Assembly (NCBI GenBank): GCA_015055515.1 | Contig: SVIC01000002.1 | Span: 62,001 to 126,000 of the forward strand | Length of the DNA stretch: 64,000 nt | Origin: Clostridiales bacterium | GTDB lineage: Bacteria; Bacillota; Clostridia; Christensenellales; UBA1242 | Direction: 5' to 3' | In this document: positions 28,623-36,981 of the stretch, in pieces | How positions within the stretch are numbered: the first letter of the stretch is position 1 | Layout of the letters: every line of letters begins with the position of its first letter | The notes under the pieces: model-generated | The model's input: only the letters and a program-made list of their open reading frames with translations | Told to the model about the DNA's origin: nothing | Database searches by the model: none | Program-made: the position numbers and the translations under genes

Positions 28623-29993
28623 CTTCTTTAACTTAAATGCCTCTACCGCTTCATCCAAAGATACATTTGCTAATGTATCATCCTGAGCTACAACTTGAGA
28701 TGTTGCACCCTTCTCAATCTGTTGAACAATCTTTCTTGCCTCGTTGCTCTTGTGCGGACCTATATGTAGAGTCTCACCTTTCTTCAATTTAACTCTTGCA
28801 TTCTTCAATGCATGCTTACTATCCAACTCGTTATAATGGTGTTCGGTCTCGGCATGCGCCTTTTTTGCAATTTCTTTTAACTTCTTAATAGTTGCTTGTT
28901 CACGCTTATCTATATCTTTCATCTTTGCTCTATATTCTTTATCAAATACAGCAAGCTTAGAGCCTTTACCTTTTTTCATCTTGTCTGCATATTCACTCTT
29001 CAGATTAGCCCTTTCTTCATCGTAGTGAAGAAGCAACTTCTGCTTTATGTAATACTTTTTCATATACTGAATGTCTTTCGGTGATTGCCATAAATAACTA
29101 ACAGACTCAATTCTTTCTTGCGGAGACAACTGAGCCAATACTTTGTATTTGTTCTTCTTAGACATTCGTATTCCTATATGATTAGCTATACATATAGGAT
29201 CATCCAATGCTAATTTTCCCTTCAATACTCTATCTTCCAATCCCGCCAATGACAGATTCTTCAATACATCCATAATTACCAAGAACAACATCAATATCAA
29301 AGGTATACATATAAGGAAGAATATTCCTGCAGATGTAGCAAACAACTTAAATATACTAAGCAGTAATGGACTAGCACCTTCGAAATACTGCCCTACTATG
29401 ACATCCTCGCTTATCCAGTATGAATCCTCACTAGGATTACTAGAACCATATGTCTTGAAATACAGCTTTCCATTACTATCTTCTCTTATTTCCTTGATAT
29501 GATGGAATACCATATCAGCGTTACTTTTCGCTGCATTACGTATAGTGTTGTTCTGATTACCTAGAAATTCACCGATGGATAAAGACACATCACTAGACAC
29601 GCCTTCTGCCATTGATGCAGTATAGATATCATATGTTTTACATTTCTTGCTAGAATCATAATACCTATAATATGCTATAATATCTCCTCGCACCAATACT
29701 TTACCATTTTCATCCACCTTGTCTCCTTGTAAAGATCTAGGATTAACCTTCTTCACAAGCACTACATCCCACGCATTAAATCCCGATTTCTTCATAGATC
29801 CAGTGGGAGCAATAGTCACAGTGCTATACCCACCTACACTAGTCACCACGCCTTGCATACGACAATTAAGGGTAGATATGCATACCACTGCACATATTAA
29901 TACCACTACCCAACAAAGAAGAGTAATTAGCACACTAATCACTTTTTCCACTGGCGTCTTTGGTCTTCTTATTATCTCAATATACTTACTCAT
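28614..29993 (-). CDS. SipW-like (ER-type) signal peptidase I with cytoplasmic C-terminal extension
   Basis: A 459-residue membrane peptidase. TM1 is at about 18-42, followed by APTGSM (62-67) with catalytic Ser 66, VRGDIIAYY (101-109), and VFHH (162-165), whose His replaces the Lys of classical SPase I, as in SipW/Sec11. TM2 is at about 212-242. Residues 243-459 form a long Lys/Glu-rich, coiled-coil-like tail not found in SipW (about 190 residues). GGAG lies five bases before ATG. It is the last gene after four secreted-protein genes that share a TasA-like layout and are its likely substrates. Confident on family, less on substrate. Confidence 0.85.
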   Translation of the reverse strand: MSKYIEIIRRPKTPVEKVISVLITLLCWVVVLICAVVCISTLNCRMQGVVTSVGGYSTVTIAPTGSMKKSGFNAWDVVLVKKVNPRSLQGDKVDENGKVLVRGDIIAYYRYYDSSKKCKTYDIYTASMAEGVSSDVSLSIGEFLGNQNNTIRNAAKSNADMVFHHIKEIREDSNGKLYFKTYGSSNPSEDSYWISEDVIVGQYFEGASPLLLSIFKLFATSAGIFFLICIPLILMLFLVIMDVLKNLSLAGLEDRVLKGKLALDDPICIANHIGIRMSKKNKYKVLAQLSPQERIESVSYLWQSPKDIQYMKKYYIKQKLLLHYDEERANLKSEYADKMKKGKGSKLAVFDKEYRAKMKDIDKREQATIKKLKEIAKKAHAETEHHYNELDSKHALKNARVKLKKGETLHIGPHKSNEARKIVQQIEKGATSQVVAQDDTLANVSLDEAVEAFKLKKKK

Positions 29994-30114
29994 TATATCT
30001 CCAGATATATTTTTATCCTATTTAACTCAATCATATATAGTATACCAATATTTGAGATTATTATCAAATATTAGCAAAGTATTTACAAATTATTACAAAT
30101 TACAGTAATTTCAC

Positions 30115-30144
30115 TAAAAAATAACCATCTCTGGTCATTTTTTT
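30115..30144. terminator. hairpin terminator after the 241-aa surface protein gene
   Basis: Stem TAACCA with TGGTCA extended by A6/T6 arms, loop TCTC, with U-run in both directions; 30 bases after the stop at 30177. Confidence 0.7.
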
Positions 30145-30176
30145 AGTTACATTTTCAAAAGAATTATATAATTATA

Positions 30177-30902
30177 TTATGCTGTATAATCATTCTCATT
30201 TATCATGTTGAATGCGAAATTACAATTAATATTAGCATTTGTGTTTGGTTTAATTACACTTAATTCAATACGCATGGTAAGGCTAGACCCAGCATCTACC
30301 TTAGGTCCATTAGTCATAGATATAGTATCTAGTGCATTTACTGCCCCGTTCATATCAGATATCGATGTATAATACTTGCCATTAGCTGTATAATAATTCA
30401 CTGTCTGCAAATTACCACTAGTCGCTCTAAAGAATATGGAAATCATGAAATTATTATCATCTGCCACTTCCTTGCCAAATGTAATATACATTGCACTGCT
30501 AGATCTATTCTCAAACTTATAAAACAACTGTATCATAGATCCCGAATTAAGAGTTGTATCTGCATTTATCTCCAAATGTTGTGTGCTAGGCTCGGCACTA
30601 CCCTCTGCATTAAATTCCAACTCTGCACTTTCCTTGCCATCTACTAATAGTATTGTGCTATCGCCACCTATTTTTGTAGAATTTGCCGTAACAGTAACGG
30701 TTGCATTCACATTTGTTGCTGTAAAAGTCTGATCAGGCTTAACACCGCTATTGCCAATAAAAATAACCAGCACCACCGCTAACGCTACTACTATTGCAAT
30801 CAATATTGTTACTGCAATTATTCCTTTTTTACTTTTTTTCGCCGCCTTTTGCCCTAAATTATTAACTTTTTGAGCTAAACTATCAATTGATTTTGTTCCC
30901 AT
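30177..30902 (-). CDS. membrane-anchored or secreted protein of the SipW-like cluster (paralogue 4)
   Basis: A 241-residue protein with a basic 30-residue N-terminus (KAAKKSKKG) followed by a hydrophobic segment (IIAVTILIAIVVALAVVLVIFIG). The outer part is beta-rich. After the segment comes FTATNVNATVTVTAN, which corresponds to the Y-x-A-x-N-V-x-CTITASA block of its three neighbours but lacks the Cys. ATG 30902 is used; a TTG at 30920 would add six residues. Its longer cytoplasmic start separates it from the other three. Likely a cell-surface structural protein handled by the neighbouring peptidase. Confidence 0.7.
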   Translation of the reverse strand: MGTKSIDSLAQKVNNLGQKAAKKSKKGIIAVTILIAIVVALAVVLVIFIGNSGVKPDQTFTATNVNATVTVTANSTKIGGDSTILLVDGKESAELEFNAEGSAEPSTQHLEINADTTLNSGSMIQLFYKFENRSSSAMYITFGKEVADDNNFMISIFFRATSGNLQTVNYYTANGKYYTSISDMNGAVNALDTISMTNGPKVDAGSSLTMRIELSVIKPNTNANINCNFAFNMINENDYTA

Positions 30903-30988
30903 ATTTCCATCAAACCCCAATTATACATTTATAATAACATATGAGTATAGAATTAAAAAATAAAAAACCAACCTTTTTTATTTTTACA

Positions 30989-31020
30989 CAAAAAAAGAGC
31001 AACAATAACATATTACTCTT
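30989..31020 (-). terminator. terminator after paralogue 3
   Basis: Ten-bp stem (30995-31004 with 31011-31020, two G-U pairs) followed on the minus strand by TTTTTTTG, 19 bases after the stop at 31039. Confidence 0.68.
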
Positions 31021-31038
31021 CTTTAGTTATATTACTTA

Positions 31039-31695
31039 TTAACCAGCAATGTCAGCATCTGGAGTAATCTCAATAGATACATTTACACTAGCATCAGCAT
31101 CGATAGATGCCTCTATGATAGCCATAACTATATAAATAGATGTAGCATTCTCATCTGTCACAGCTAGACCTGCCAATGTTGTCTCAAGGCTTGTAGCTGC
31201 CTTTGCCTCATCTAAGGTTGTTCCTACCCCTACCTTAACATTACCCTTATGTGACTCAAGAGTATCATCTATAGCAGCAGTTAATTTTACTTGAATATCA
31301 CTAGCTCCTACAGCAGCTGTGTTCTTAAAATCGAACTTATACACAGAATAACCCTTTGCAGTAAGTGTAACATCTTGGAAATCAATGTTACCTATAGTCT
31401 TTGTCTCGGTCTCTGACATAGCAGCATCTATATCTACTAACTTCACCTCTTCAGTAAATTGACCAGTGCCATCAGAAATCATTATAACTTGACCTTCTTG
31501 ATCTTCTGCATTGGCAAATATTCTAGCACTAGCAGTGATAGAACAATCTACTTGGTCTCCTGCTGTATATTGTACACGCATACTACTACCAAGTTTTGCA
31601 CTACTAGCTACTAATACTATACCTACTGATAGTCCAATAACAGCAACGATCAGTACGGCAATTAGTATACTCATTCCTACTTTTGTCTTCTTCAT
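31039..31695 (-). CDS. secreted protein of the SipW-like cluster (paralogue 3)
   Basis: A 218-residue protein with signal-type start MKKTKVGM and hydrophobic segment to about residue 30 (IGLSVGIVLVASSAKL), then MRVQYTAGDQVDCSITASA, the block shared with paralogues 1 and 2. The rest is Asp/Thr/Ala-rich, acidic and predicted beta sandwich (YSVYKFDFKNTAAVGASDIQVKL), similar in style to the TasA/CalY filament proteins. AGAAGGAAA precedes ATG. No catalytic motif. Confidence 0.72.
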   Translation of the reverse strand: MKKTKVGMSILIAVLIVAVIGLSVGIVLVASSAKLGSSMRVQYTAGDQVDCSITASARIFANAEDQEGQVIMISDGTGQFTEEVKLVDIDAAMSETETKTIGNIDFQDVTLTAKGYSVYKFDFKNTAAVGASDIQVKLTAAIDDTLESHKGNVKVGVGTTLDEAKAATSLETTLAGLAVTDENATSIYIVMAIIEASIDADASVNVSIEITPDADIAG

Positions 31696-31750
31696 TTTCC
31701 TTCTCTCCCATTATTATTTACAAAAAAATTATTCCTACAAGCTTCAAAAC

Positions 31751-32320
31751 TTACTCTACTATATTTACAGTAATCTTCAGCGTTCCTTCGAACTTCGCAG
31801 AAAGGGTCTTATTCATCACCTTCATCTGCACAAGTATTGTACCGGTATTACCTGCAGATATACTAGTAGCACCGCTATTGTCTATAGATATCTGAAGATT
31901 CTCGCCTACCGTCTCTATCTCACCCACAGCCATAATTGGTCTAGATGTACCCGATGTATTAGCGTCATTGGTGATAGTGATAGTAAATATCACATATCCT
32001 GCACCATTATCACCTATCTTAATCTCATCAGTGTATGCCATAGCACCTGCGGTTGTGACACTATCATCTAATAGTGGCTCTACCTTCACATGATCGGGTG
32101 TAGGATATATAGTACTACCATTGGTAGACCCATCACCATTATATAGCTGTGCACTAGATCTGATAGTACAATCTACATTCTTTGCAATATATTGTACCCT
32201 CATACCAGCCCCAAGGCTAGCAGACCTTGCCACCAATATAATACCTATACTCAAGCCTATAACTGCCAAGATTAGAAACGTGGCGAAGATACCTATTATT
32301 GTCTTCTGTTTCGAACTCAT
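31751..32320 (-). CDS. secreted protein of the SipW-like cluster (paralogue 2)
   Basis: A 189-residue protein. ATG 32320 is used because AAGGAG lies six bases before it and the sequence then matches paralogue 1 from residue 1 (MSSKQK); an upstream in-frame start at 32365 lacks these. Hydrophobic segment to about residue 33 (ILAVIGLSIGIILVARSASL), then MRVQYIAKNVDCTIRSSA. The remaining part is beta-rich with IFTITITNDANTSG, a strand pair also present in paralogue 1 (FNVKNDASATG). No enzyme motif; probably a surface fibre or matrix component. Confidence 0.72.
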   Translation of the reverse strand: MSSKQKTIIGIFATFLILAVIGLSIGIILVARSASLGAGMRVQYIAKNVDCTIRSSAQLYNGDGSTNGSTIYPTPDHVKVEPLLDDSVTTAGAMAYTDEIKIGDNGAGYVIFTITITNDANTSGTSRPIMAVGEIETVGENLQISIDNSGATSISAGNTGTILVQMKVMNKTLSAKFEGTLKITVNIVE

Positions 32321-32401
32321 ACCTATCTCCTTGTATACATAGTATTGTAATATATATTTAGGCATTTTACAAAGAAAATTACATTAATTTTCATTTTTGA
32401 A

Positions 32402-32427
32402 TAAAAAAAGAAACCGCAAGGTTTCTT
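32402..32427 (-). terminator. rho-independent terminator after paralogue 1
   Basis: Stem AAGAAACC (32408-32415) with GGTTTCTT (32420-32427), GCAA-type loop, followed on the minus strand by seven T. It should make paralogue 1 the most abundant transcript of the cluster. Confidence 0.82.
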
Positions 32428-32453
32428 CACGGTTATGCGATTTCTTTATATTA

Positions 32454-33011
32454 TTAGTTACTAGGTGTCTGTGTAACTTTTAATGTATAAGCACCAACCA
32501 AAGATGCTGCAATTGTTGGATCATTCTTTTCTGCATCAATAGATACAACAATTGTCAAATCTTTATTAGCACCTGGAGCAATTGTAACAGCCTCAGAAGT
32601 ATAAACAACAGTCATATTAGTAATAACTGTAGTATCTTTTTCCTCAAGAACTGCATCGATTGAAGAACCAGTAGCTGATGCATCATTCTTTACATTAAAT
32701 GTATAAGTGATAGTAAGATTAGCATCTGTAAACTCAAAATCAGCAAATGCAAACGCACCAGATGTTGCTGTTGCTGCATCGTCAGTTGCTTCGATTTGAA
32801 CTGAATCAGAATCTTCACCATTTACTTTAATACCATTATCTGCAGAAGCAGTAATTGTACAAGCAACGTTCTCAGCCTTATATGTAACCTTCATTGTATT
32901 AGCAACTGAAGCAGAGCCAGCAACCAATACAAGACCAATTGTTAGACCGATAACTGCAAGTACTAAAACGATACCAATAGCTGAAATAGCAATTTTTTGT
33001 TTTGAACTCAT
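32454..33011 (-). CDS. secreted protein of the SipW-like cluster (paralogue 1)
   Basis: A 185-residue protein, first gene of the cluster, with AAGGAG six bases before ATG. MSSKQK start, hydrophobic segment to about residue 32 (VLAVIGLTIGLVLVAGSASV), then MKVTYKAENVACTITASA. The mature part is acidic and Ala/Thr/Val-rich with no enzyme motif (ITYTFNVKNDASATGSS, IAPGANKDLTIVVSI), the beta-sandwich style of TasA and camelysin. Its codon choice looks less AT-biased in favour of frequent codons, fitting high expression. It is followed by its own terminator. Function inferred from the adjoining SipW-like peptidase. Confidence 0.75.
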   Translation of the reverse strand: MSSKQKIAISAIGIVLVLAVIGLTIGLVLVAGSASVANTMKVTYKAENVACTITASADNGIKVNGEDSDSVQIEATDDAATATSGAFAFADFEFTDANLTITYTFNVKNDASATGSSIDAVLEEKDTTVITNMTVVYTSEAVTIAPGANKDLTIVVSIDAEKNDPTIAASLVGAYTLKVTQTPSN

Positions 33012-33109
33012 TATTTTCTCCTTAATAAAATATATTTTATTTAATTTGATATAGTCTTGCTAATATACATCTTCCCCGTGAACGAAAGATTGTATTAGTA
33101 ACACCATAA

Positions 33110-33170
33110 ATAATTAGTTTAATCATTGTGGCATAACAATTATTGCTATTACAATTATTAAACTAATTAT
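33110..33170. repeat. 14-bp inverted repeat upstream of the surface-protein cluster
   Basis: Arms 33110-33123 and 33157-33170 are perfectly complementary (ATAATTAGTTTAAT), and after one mismatch a further five bp pair (ATTGT with ACAAT), leaving a 21-base loop. It lies about 100-160 bases before paralogue 1, so it could be a long RNA hairpin in the leader or a binding site for a dimeric regulator. The 33012-33303 interval holds no gene. Confidence 0.7.
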
Positions 33171-33226
33171 AATATACAACATTGAGATAAAATCACCAAC
33201 TATTTTTATACAATTTTATATTTTTA

Positions 33227-33277
33227 TAAAAAAAGAATAGCAGACAATTTGTATTATGATAATCGTTCACTATTCTT
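33227..33277 (-). terminator. terminator after the 53-aa basic protein gene
   Basis: Eight-bp stem AAGAATAG/CTATTCTT (33233-33240 with 33270-33277), large loop, followed on the minus strand by at least seven T. Confidence 0.65.
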
Positions 33278-33303
33278 ATAACAAAAATGAAATTACGCCC
33301 TAA

Positions 33304-33465
33304 TTAGTTACAACTCTTAGTAGTTGTACTTCTTTTAGAACACTTTCTGCCTGTAGAGCAATCTTTCGCTGCTTCCACCTTACCAGCTCTAGATCTAGCA
33401 GATGTCGCACTACGCTTAGTAGCAGATGTCTTACTAGTCTCTGTTGCTTTACTAGTTCTAGCCAT
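33304..33465 (-). CDS. small basic Ser/Thr/Lys-rich protein, 53 aa
   Basis: A 53-residue gene with a very strong ribosome site (AGGAGG seven bases before ATG). The product is MARTSKATETSKTSATKRSA onward, with about 13 Lys/Arg and 20 Ser/Thr, almost no hydrophobic residues, and three Cys near the end (C36, C42, C52). No family recognised. The composition suggests a disordered nucleic-acid-binding or spore-associated protein. It follows sigG by about 90 bases and has its own terminator. Confidence 0.72.
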   Translation of the reverse strand: MARTSKATETSKTSATKRSATSARSRAGKVEAAKDCSTGRKCSKRSTTTKSCN

Positions 33466-33481
33466 AATTTCACCTCCTATG

Positions 33482-33508
33482 TATTAGGAACATATATCGT
33501 TCCTAATA
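33482..33508. other. 10-bp hairpin between sigG and the 53-aa gene
   Basis: Arms TATTAGGAAC (33482-33491) and GTTCCTAATA (33499-33508) with a seven-base loop, ending just before the AGGAGG of the 53-aa gene. There is no U-run, so it is more likely a leader structure or operator than a terminator. Confidence 0.6.
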
Positions 33509-33556
33509 GTATGATGTGGATATATAAGATAATTATACATAAATGATACTAATAAT

Positions 33557-34330
33557 TTAAGTAAAATTCTTCTTTATAGCATCTATGGCTGTCTTCTCTA
33601 ATCTTGACACTTGTGCCTGAGATATACCAATATCTTCACTTACCTCTACCTGCGTTCTACCATGATAGTATCTTAGCATCAGTATCTCCTTCTGTCTAGG
33701 ATCTAAGTGTCTTAACGATTCCCTTAATGTCATATTCTCTAACCACTTCTCTTCACTGCTACTATCATCGCTTAGTTGATCCATCAATGCTATTGTGTCT
33801 TCGCCATCATCATACACTGCCTCACACAGCGATATTGGATCACTGATAGCCTCCATTGCCACAGCCACATCGCGAATGGGAAGATCAAGGTACTGAGCAA
33901 TGTCTGCACTACTAGGTTCATTGACCATATTTCTCGACAATTCTTCTCTTGCTTTTAATACCTTGTACGCAGTATCTCTCATACTACGACTAACACGAAT
34001 ACTATTGTTATCCCTTAGGTATCGCCTAATCTCACCTAATATCATTGGTACAGCATAGGTACTGAACTTCACATTCTGCGACATATCGAAGTTGTCTATT
34101 GCCTTCATTAGTCCCACACATCCCACTTGGAACACATCATCTGCCGAAGTAATTCTACTACGAAAACGTTGTACCACTGATAGTACCAGCCTCATATTAC
34201 AAATGGCAAATTGATCCCTAGCTTCAGCATCACCAGCCTTCAATCGCTCCATTAAGACTAGTTGCTCCGAGGCAGACAATTTCGGCAAATACGATGTATC
34301 CACACCTGTAATCTCTACAGTACTCTTCAT
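33557..34330 (-). CDS. sigG: sporulation sigma factor SigG
   Basis: A 257-residue sigma-70 family factor. The N-terminal VEITGVDTSYLP is the SigG hallmark that binds the anti-sigma factor. Region 2 is FQVGCVGLMKAIDNFDMSQNVKFSTYAVPMI with GEIRRYLRDNN; region 4 ends in GISQAQVSRLEK. SigG directs late forespore transcription. AGGAGG seven bases before ATG. The usual spoIIGA-sigE genes are not upstream, so it stands alone here beside era. Confidence 0.94.
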   Translation of the reverse strand: MKSTVEITGVDTSYLPKLSASEQLVLMERLKAGDAEARDQFAICNMRLVLSVVQRFRSRITSADDVFQVGCVGLMKAIDNFDMSQNVKFSTYAVPMILGEIRRYLRDNNSIRVSRSMRDTAYKVLKAREELSRNMVNEPSSADIAQYLDLPIRDVAVAMEAISDPISLCEAVYDDGEDTIALMDQLSDDSSSEEKWLENMTLRESLRHLDPRQKEILMLRYYHGRTQVEVSEDIGISQAQVSRLEKTAIDAIKKNFT

Positions 34331-34427
34331 GACACCTCCTAATACTTGGTGTATACCATAGGATTGTCATAAATGGCACCTAATATTCTTAAACGCTGGA
34401 TATTCGACAAGATAAGTGGCAATAAGA

Positions 34428-34459
34428 CAAAAAAACAGTACTAGATATGCTCTAGCACT
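34428..34459 (-). terminator. rho-independent terminator after era
   Basis: Nine-bp stem (34437-34445 with 34451-34459, one G-U pair), followed on the minus strand by seven T. It overlaps the era stop codon. Confidence 0.8.
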
Positions 34460-35330
34460 ATTCCATTATACTATTTACATACTTATTGTCTTCTCTCCAA
34501 CCCTCTCTAACCTTGACAAAGAGTTCTAGCATAACCTTCTTATCTAATAATTTTTCAATCTCTTCTCTTGCCTTTATACCTATATTCTTTATCATAGAGC
34601 CGTTCTTGCCTATGATTATCTGCTTATGGCTTTGCTTCTCACATATAATATCCGCAGAGATCTTGGCCAATTTTGATTTTTCTTCATATGCCAATATCTC
34701 AACCGCAACGCCGTGAGGGATCTCATCGTGAAGTAACCACAACATCTTCTCTCTTATCAGTTCCGCCACCATGAACTTAATAGATTTGTCAGTATATATA
34801 TCTTCATCGAACATAGCATCGCCTTCTGGGATATATGTCTTAATCTTGTCTAAGAGTACATCTACATTCTTATTCTTGAATACAGATATAGGAATAATAT
34901 CTTTAATATACTGCAACTCATTAAATGGCATCAATTGTGGGTACAACTTATCAAAAGATGAATCATCTATCTTGCTAATAACTAAGATTGCATTAGTATT
35001 TCTATTATCATATTTCTTAACAAAATCTACATCTTCTTGCCTAATCCTCTTGCTACCATCAATTACTATTATTATCAGATCTACCGATTTCTTTGCCTCA
35101 CTAATGTCTTTCGCCATATACTCATCTAATTTATTCTTAGCAGTATGAATACCCGGAGTATCCACTAGTACTATCTGATAATCGGGAATATTAAGTATTC
35201 CTAGTATCTTATTTCTAGTAGTCTGTGGCTTAGGTGACACTATTGCTACTTTCTCTCCCACAAGTGCATTAATGAGTGTGCTCTTGCCAGCGTTTGGCTT
35301 TCCTATAATTGTAACAAATCCTGAATGCAT
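34458..35330 (-). CDS. era: GTPase Era
   Basis: A 290-residue protein with GTPase domain (GKPNAGKS near residue 10, PQTTRNKI, DTPGIH, SKIDD) and a C-terminal KH domain (IIGKNGSMIKNIG) that binds the 3' end of 16S rRNA during 30S assembly. It starts directly after the ybeY stop, so the two are coupled. Confidence 0.97.
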   Translation of the reverse strand: MHSGFVTIIGKPNAGKSTLINALVGEKVAIVSPKPQTTRNKILGILNIPDYQIVLVDTPGIHTAKNKLDEYMAKDISEAKKSVDLIIIVIDGSKRIRQEDVDFVKKYDNRNTNAILVISKIDDSSFDKLYPQLMPFNELQYIKDIIPISVFKNKNVDVLLDKIKTYIPEGDAMFDEDIYTDKSIKFMVAELIREKMLWLLHDEIPHGVAVEILAYEEKSKLAKISADIICEKQSHKQIIIGKNGSMIKNIGIKAREEIEKLLDKKVMLELFVKVREGWREDNKYVNSIME

Positions 35331-35849
35331 TTATTTCTCCTTCGTTGTTATATTGCATTTCGCTAATATTTTCTCTTCCATCTCTCGCATTAATTTCTTA
35401 TCTTCATCTATCATGTGATCATAACCCAGCAAATGAAGCAGTGCGTGTATGGCTAGATACGAGACTTCTCTTTCTCTACCAGTACCATATTCCTCCGCCT
35501 GCTCAAAACACACAGGCAAGCACAAGAACACATCACCTAGAAATATATGTCCATTGGTCTCATCCACATCTAAGATATAATTTGTCTTAGTAATACTATC
35601 TGGCGGAATAATATTACCACTACCTCCTCCAGAATATATTAGCATTGGAAAAGACAACACATCGGTCACTCTATCCACTTGCCTATACTCATTATTTATC
35701 TGACGTATTCTCTTCTTAGATACAAAGGATATATTTACCATTAATTCCTTACAAGCAGGATTTAACACATCTAATGCAACATTATATGCCTTCTCTATAT
35801 ATTTCTTATATCTATTAGAAAATAATCTTTTGTTGAAATTTATAATCAT
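35331..35849 (-). CDS. ybeY: rRNA maturation endoribonuclease YbeY
   Basis: A 172-residue metal-dependent RNase with the zinc motif HALLHLLGYDH (H3). It acts in 16S rRNA 3' end processing and 70S quality control. The 20-residue insertion SGGGSGNIIPPDSITKTNYI after SFPM is longer than usual. In Bacillus phoH and a 7TM-HD gene lie between yqfD and ybeY; here yqfD is only ten bases upstream. Confidence 0.94.
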   Translation of the reverse strand: MIINFNKRLFSNRYKKYIEKAYNVALDVLNPACKELMVNISFVSKKRIRQINNEYRQVDRVTDVLSFPMLIYSGGGSGNIIPPDSITKTNYILDVDETNGHIFLGDVFLCLPVCFEQAEEYGTGREREVSYLAIHALLHLLGYDHMIDEDKKLMREMEEKILAKCNITTKEK

Positions 35850-35859
35850 ATACTACCTT

Positions 35860-36981
35860 CTATATATTGATGTCTTTGATACACTCTAGATACACATTGA
35901 TGATATATCTATCATCTAATTCTACTATATCTACTATCTCATCTACCATAGTCTCTGTATCATCCATATCATTATACACCATAGAGATTAGGTTAGCAAT
36001 AATTTTTTCCTTGCATTTATTAAAATCATTTTGGACAACTTTCTCTTCGGTCTCATAATATACAGTCTCTGTATATCTAATAGGAAGGATAAAACTACTG
36101 ACAACGACATCTCTGGTATATACATCATATGTCTCGTACGCAGTCTGCACATCCTTGGTGTACACAGCCCTGTCTCCAAGATAATATGTATAGCTGGCGG
36201 TGCTTTTGCCAGTTCTAGTATATATTATTTCTTCCTTATAACATTCATCTGTTGCCGTATGCCAAATAGTTGCAGATATATATCCCTTAGGAGCAACAAG
36301 ATGTAATACGCCATCTTCGTCTGTATATTCATCGGGATATATTAGAACATCACCCTTCTTTACTATTTTGCCAACACTAATATTACTTATACCCGAATAT
36401 ACTCTATAATCATTTATTACCATATTATATGGTGATATATAACATGAGATATCTTCCTCTACGCTAGAGGACTCTTCTTTTATATTTACCAATAACGTAG
36501 TACCTATAGACTGTATGCTCACCATGCTTACGCCATCTACGGCTTTTAATATATAATCCTCTAATCCTTTCTTATCATAAGTATTAATCTTACCTATCGA
36601 TATACCATAGTCTGATATTGCATTCAATACATCCAGCCTATTAATACTCTCTATACCAACTATATTAATATGTAGTGTAAAGGCACTAGCTATAGCATAT
36701 AGTGTAATTGATATTATTATACCTATTAATATACCCACTCTATGTATCATAGACACAAATGCACTTATAATACCGTATCTGCCTATATATTCTATTCTTG
36801 CTGTACGAAATTCTTCTTCTAGTCTATGTATATCTCTATCATTAATAGTAAGGTATACCTTGTTATACGCCTCTCTTACTATATTGTATATAGAGACATT
36901 AGCATCGGTTAAGTTATTAATACTTCTCTCTATATTCAGGCCTTCTATACAGACTCGCCGATAGTTATTCCATCTTCTCAT
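35860..36981 (-). CDS. yqfD: sporulation protein YqfD
   Basis: A 373-residue protein with one central membrane segment (about 88-112, IGIIISITLYAIASAF), a cytoplasmic N-terminal domain and an outer C-terminal domain with POTRA-like strands (NRLDVLNAISDYGISIGKINT). This is the YqfD family, under SigE control in Bacillus and required for efficient spore formation. It starts 17 bases before yqfC ends. Confidence 0.9.
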   Translation of the reverse strand: MRRWNNYRRVCIEGLNIERSINNLTDANVSIYNIVREAYNKVYLTINDRDIHRLEEEFRTARIEYIGRYGIISAFVSMIHRVGILIGIIISITLYAIASAFTLHINIVGIESINRLDVLNAISDYGISIGKINTYDKKGLEDYILKAVDGVSMVSIQSIGTTLLVNIKEESSSVEEDISCYISPYNMVINDYRVYSGISNISVGKIVKKGDVLIYPDEYTDEDGVLHLVAPKGYISATIWHTATDECYKEEIIYTRTGKSTASYTYYLGDRAVYTKDVQTAYETYDVYTRDVVVSSFILPIRYTETVYYETEEKVVQNDFNKCKEKIIANLISMVYNDMDDTETMVDEIVDIVELDDRYIINVYLECIKDINI

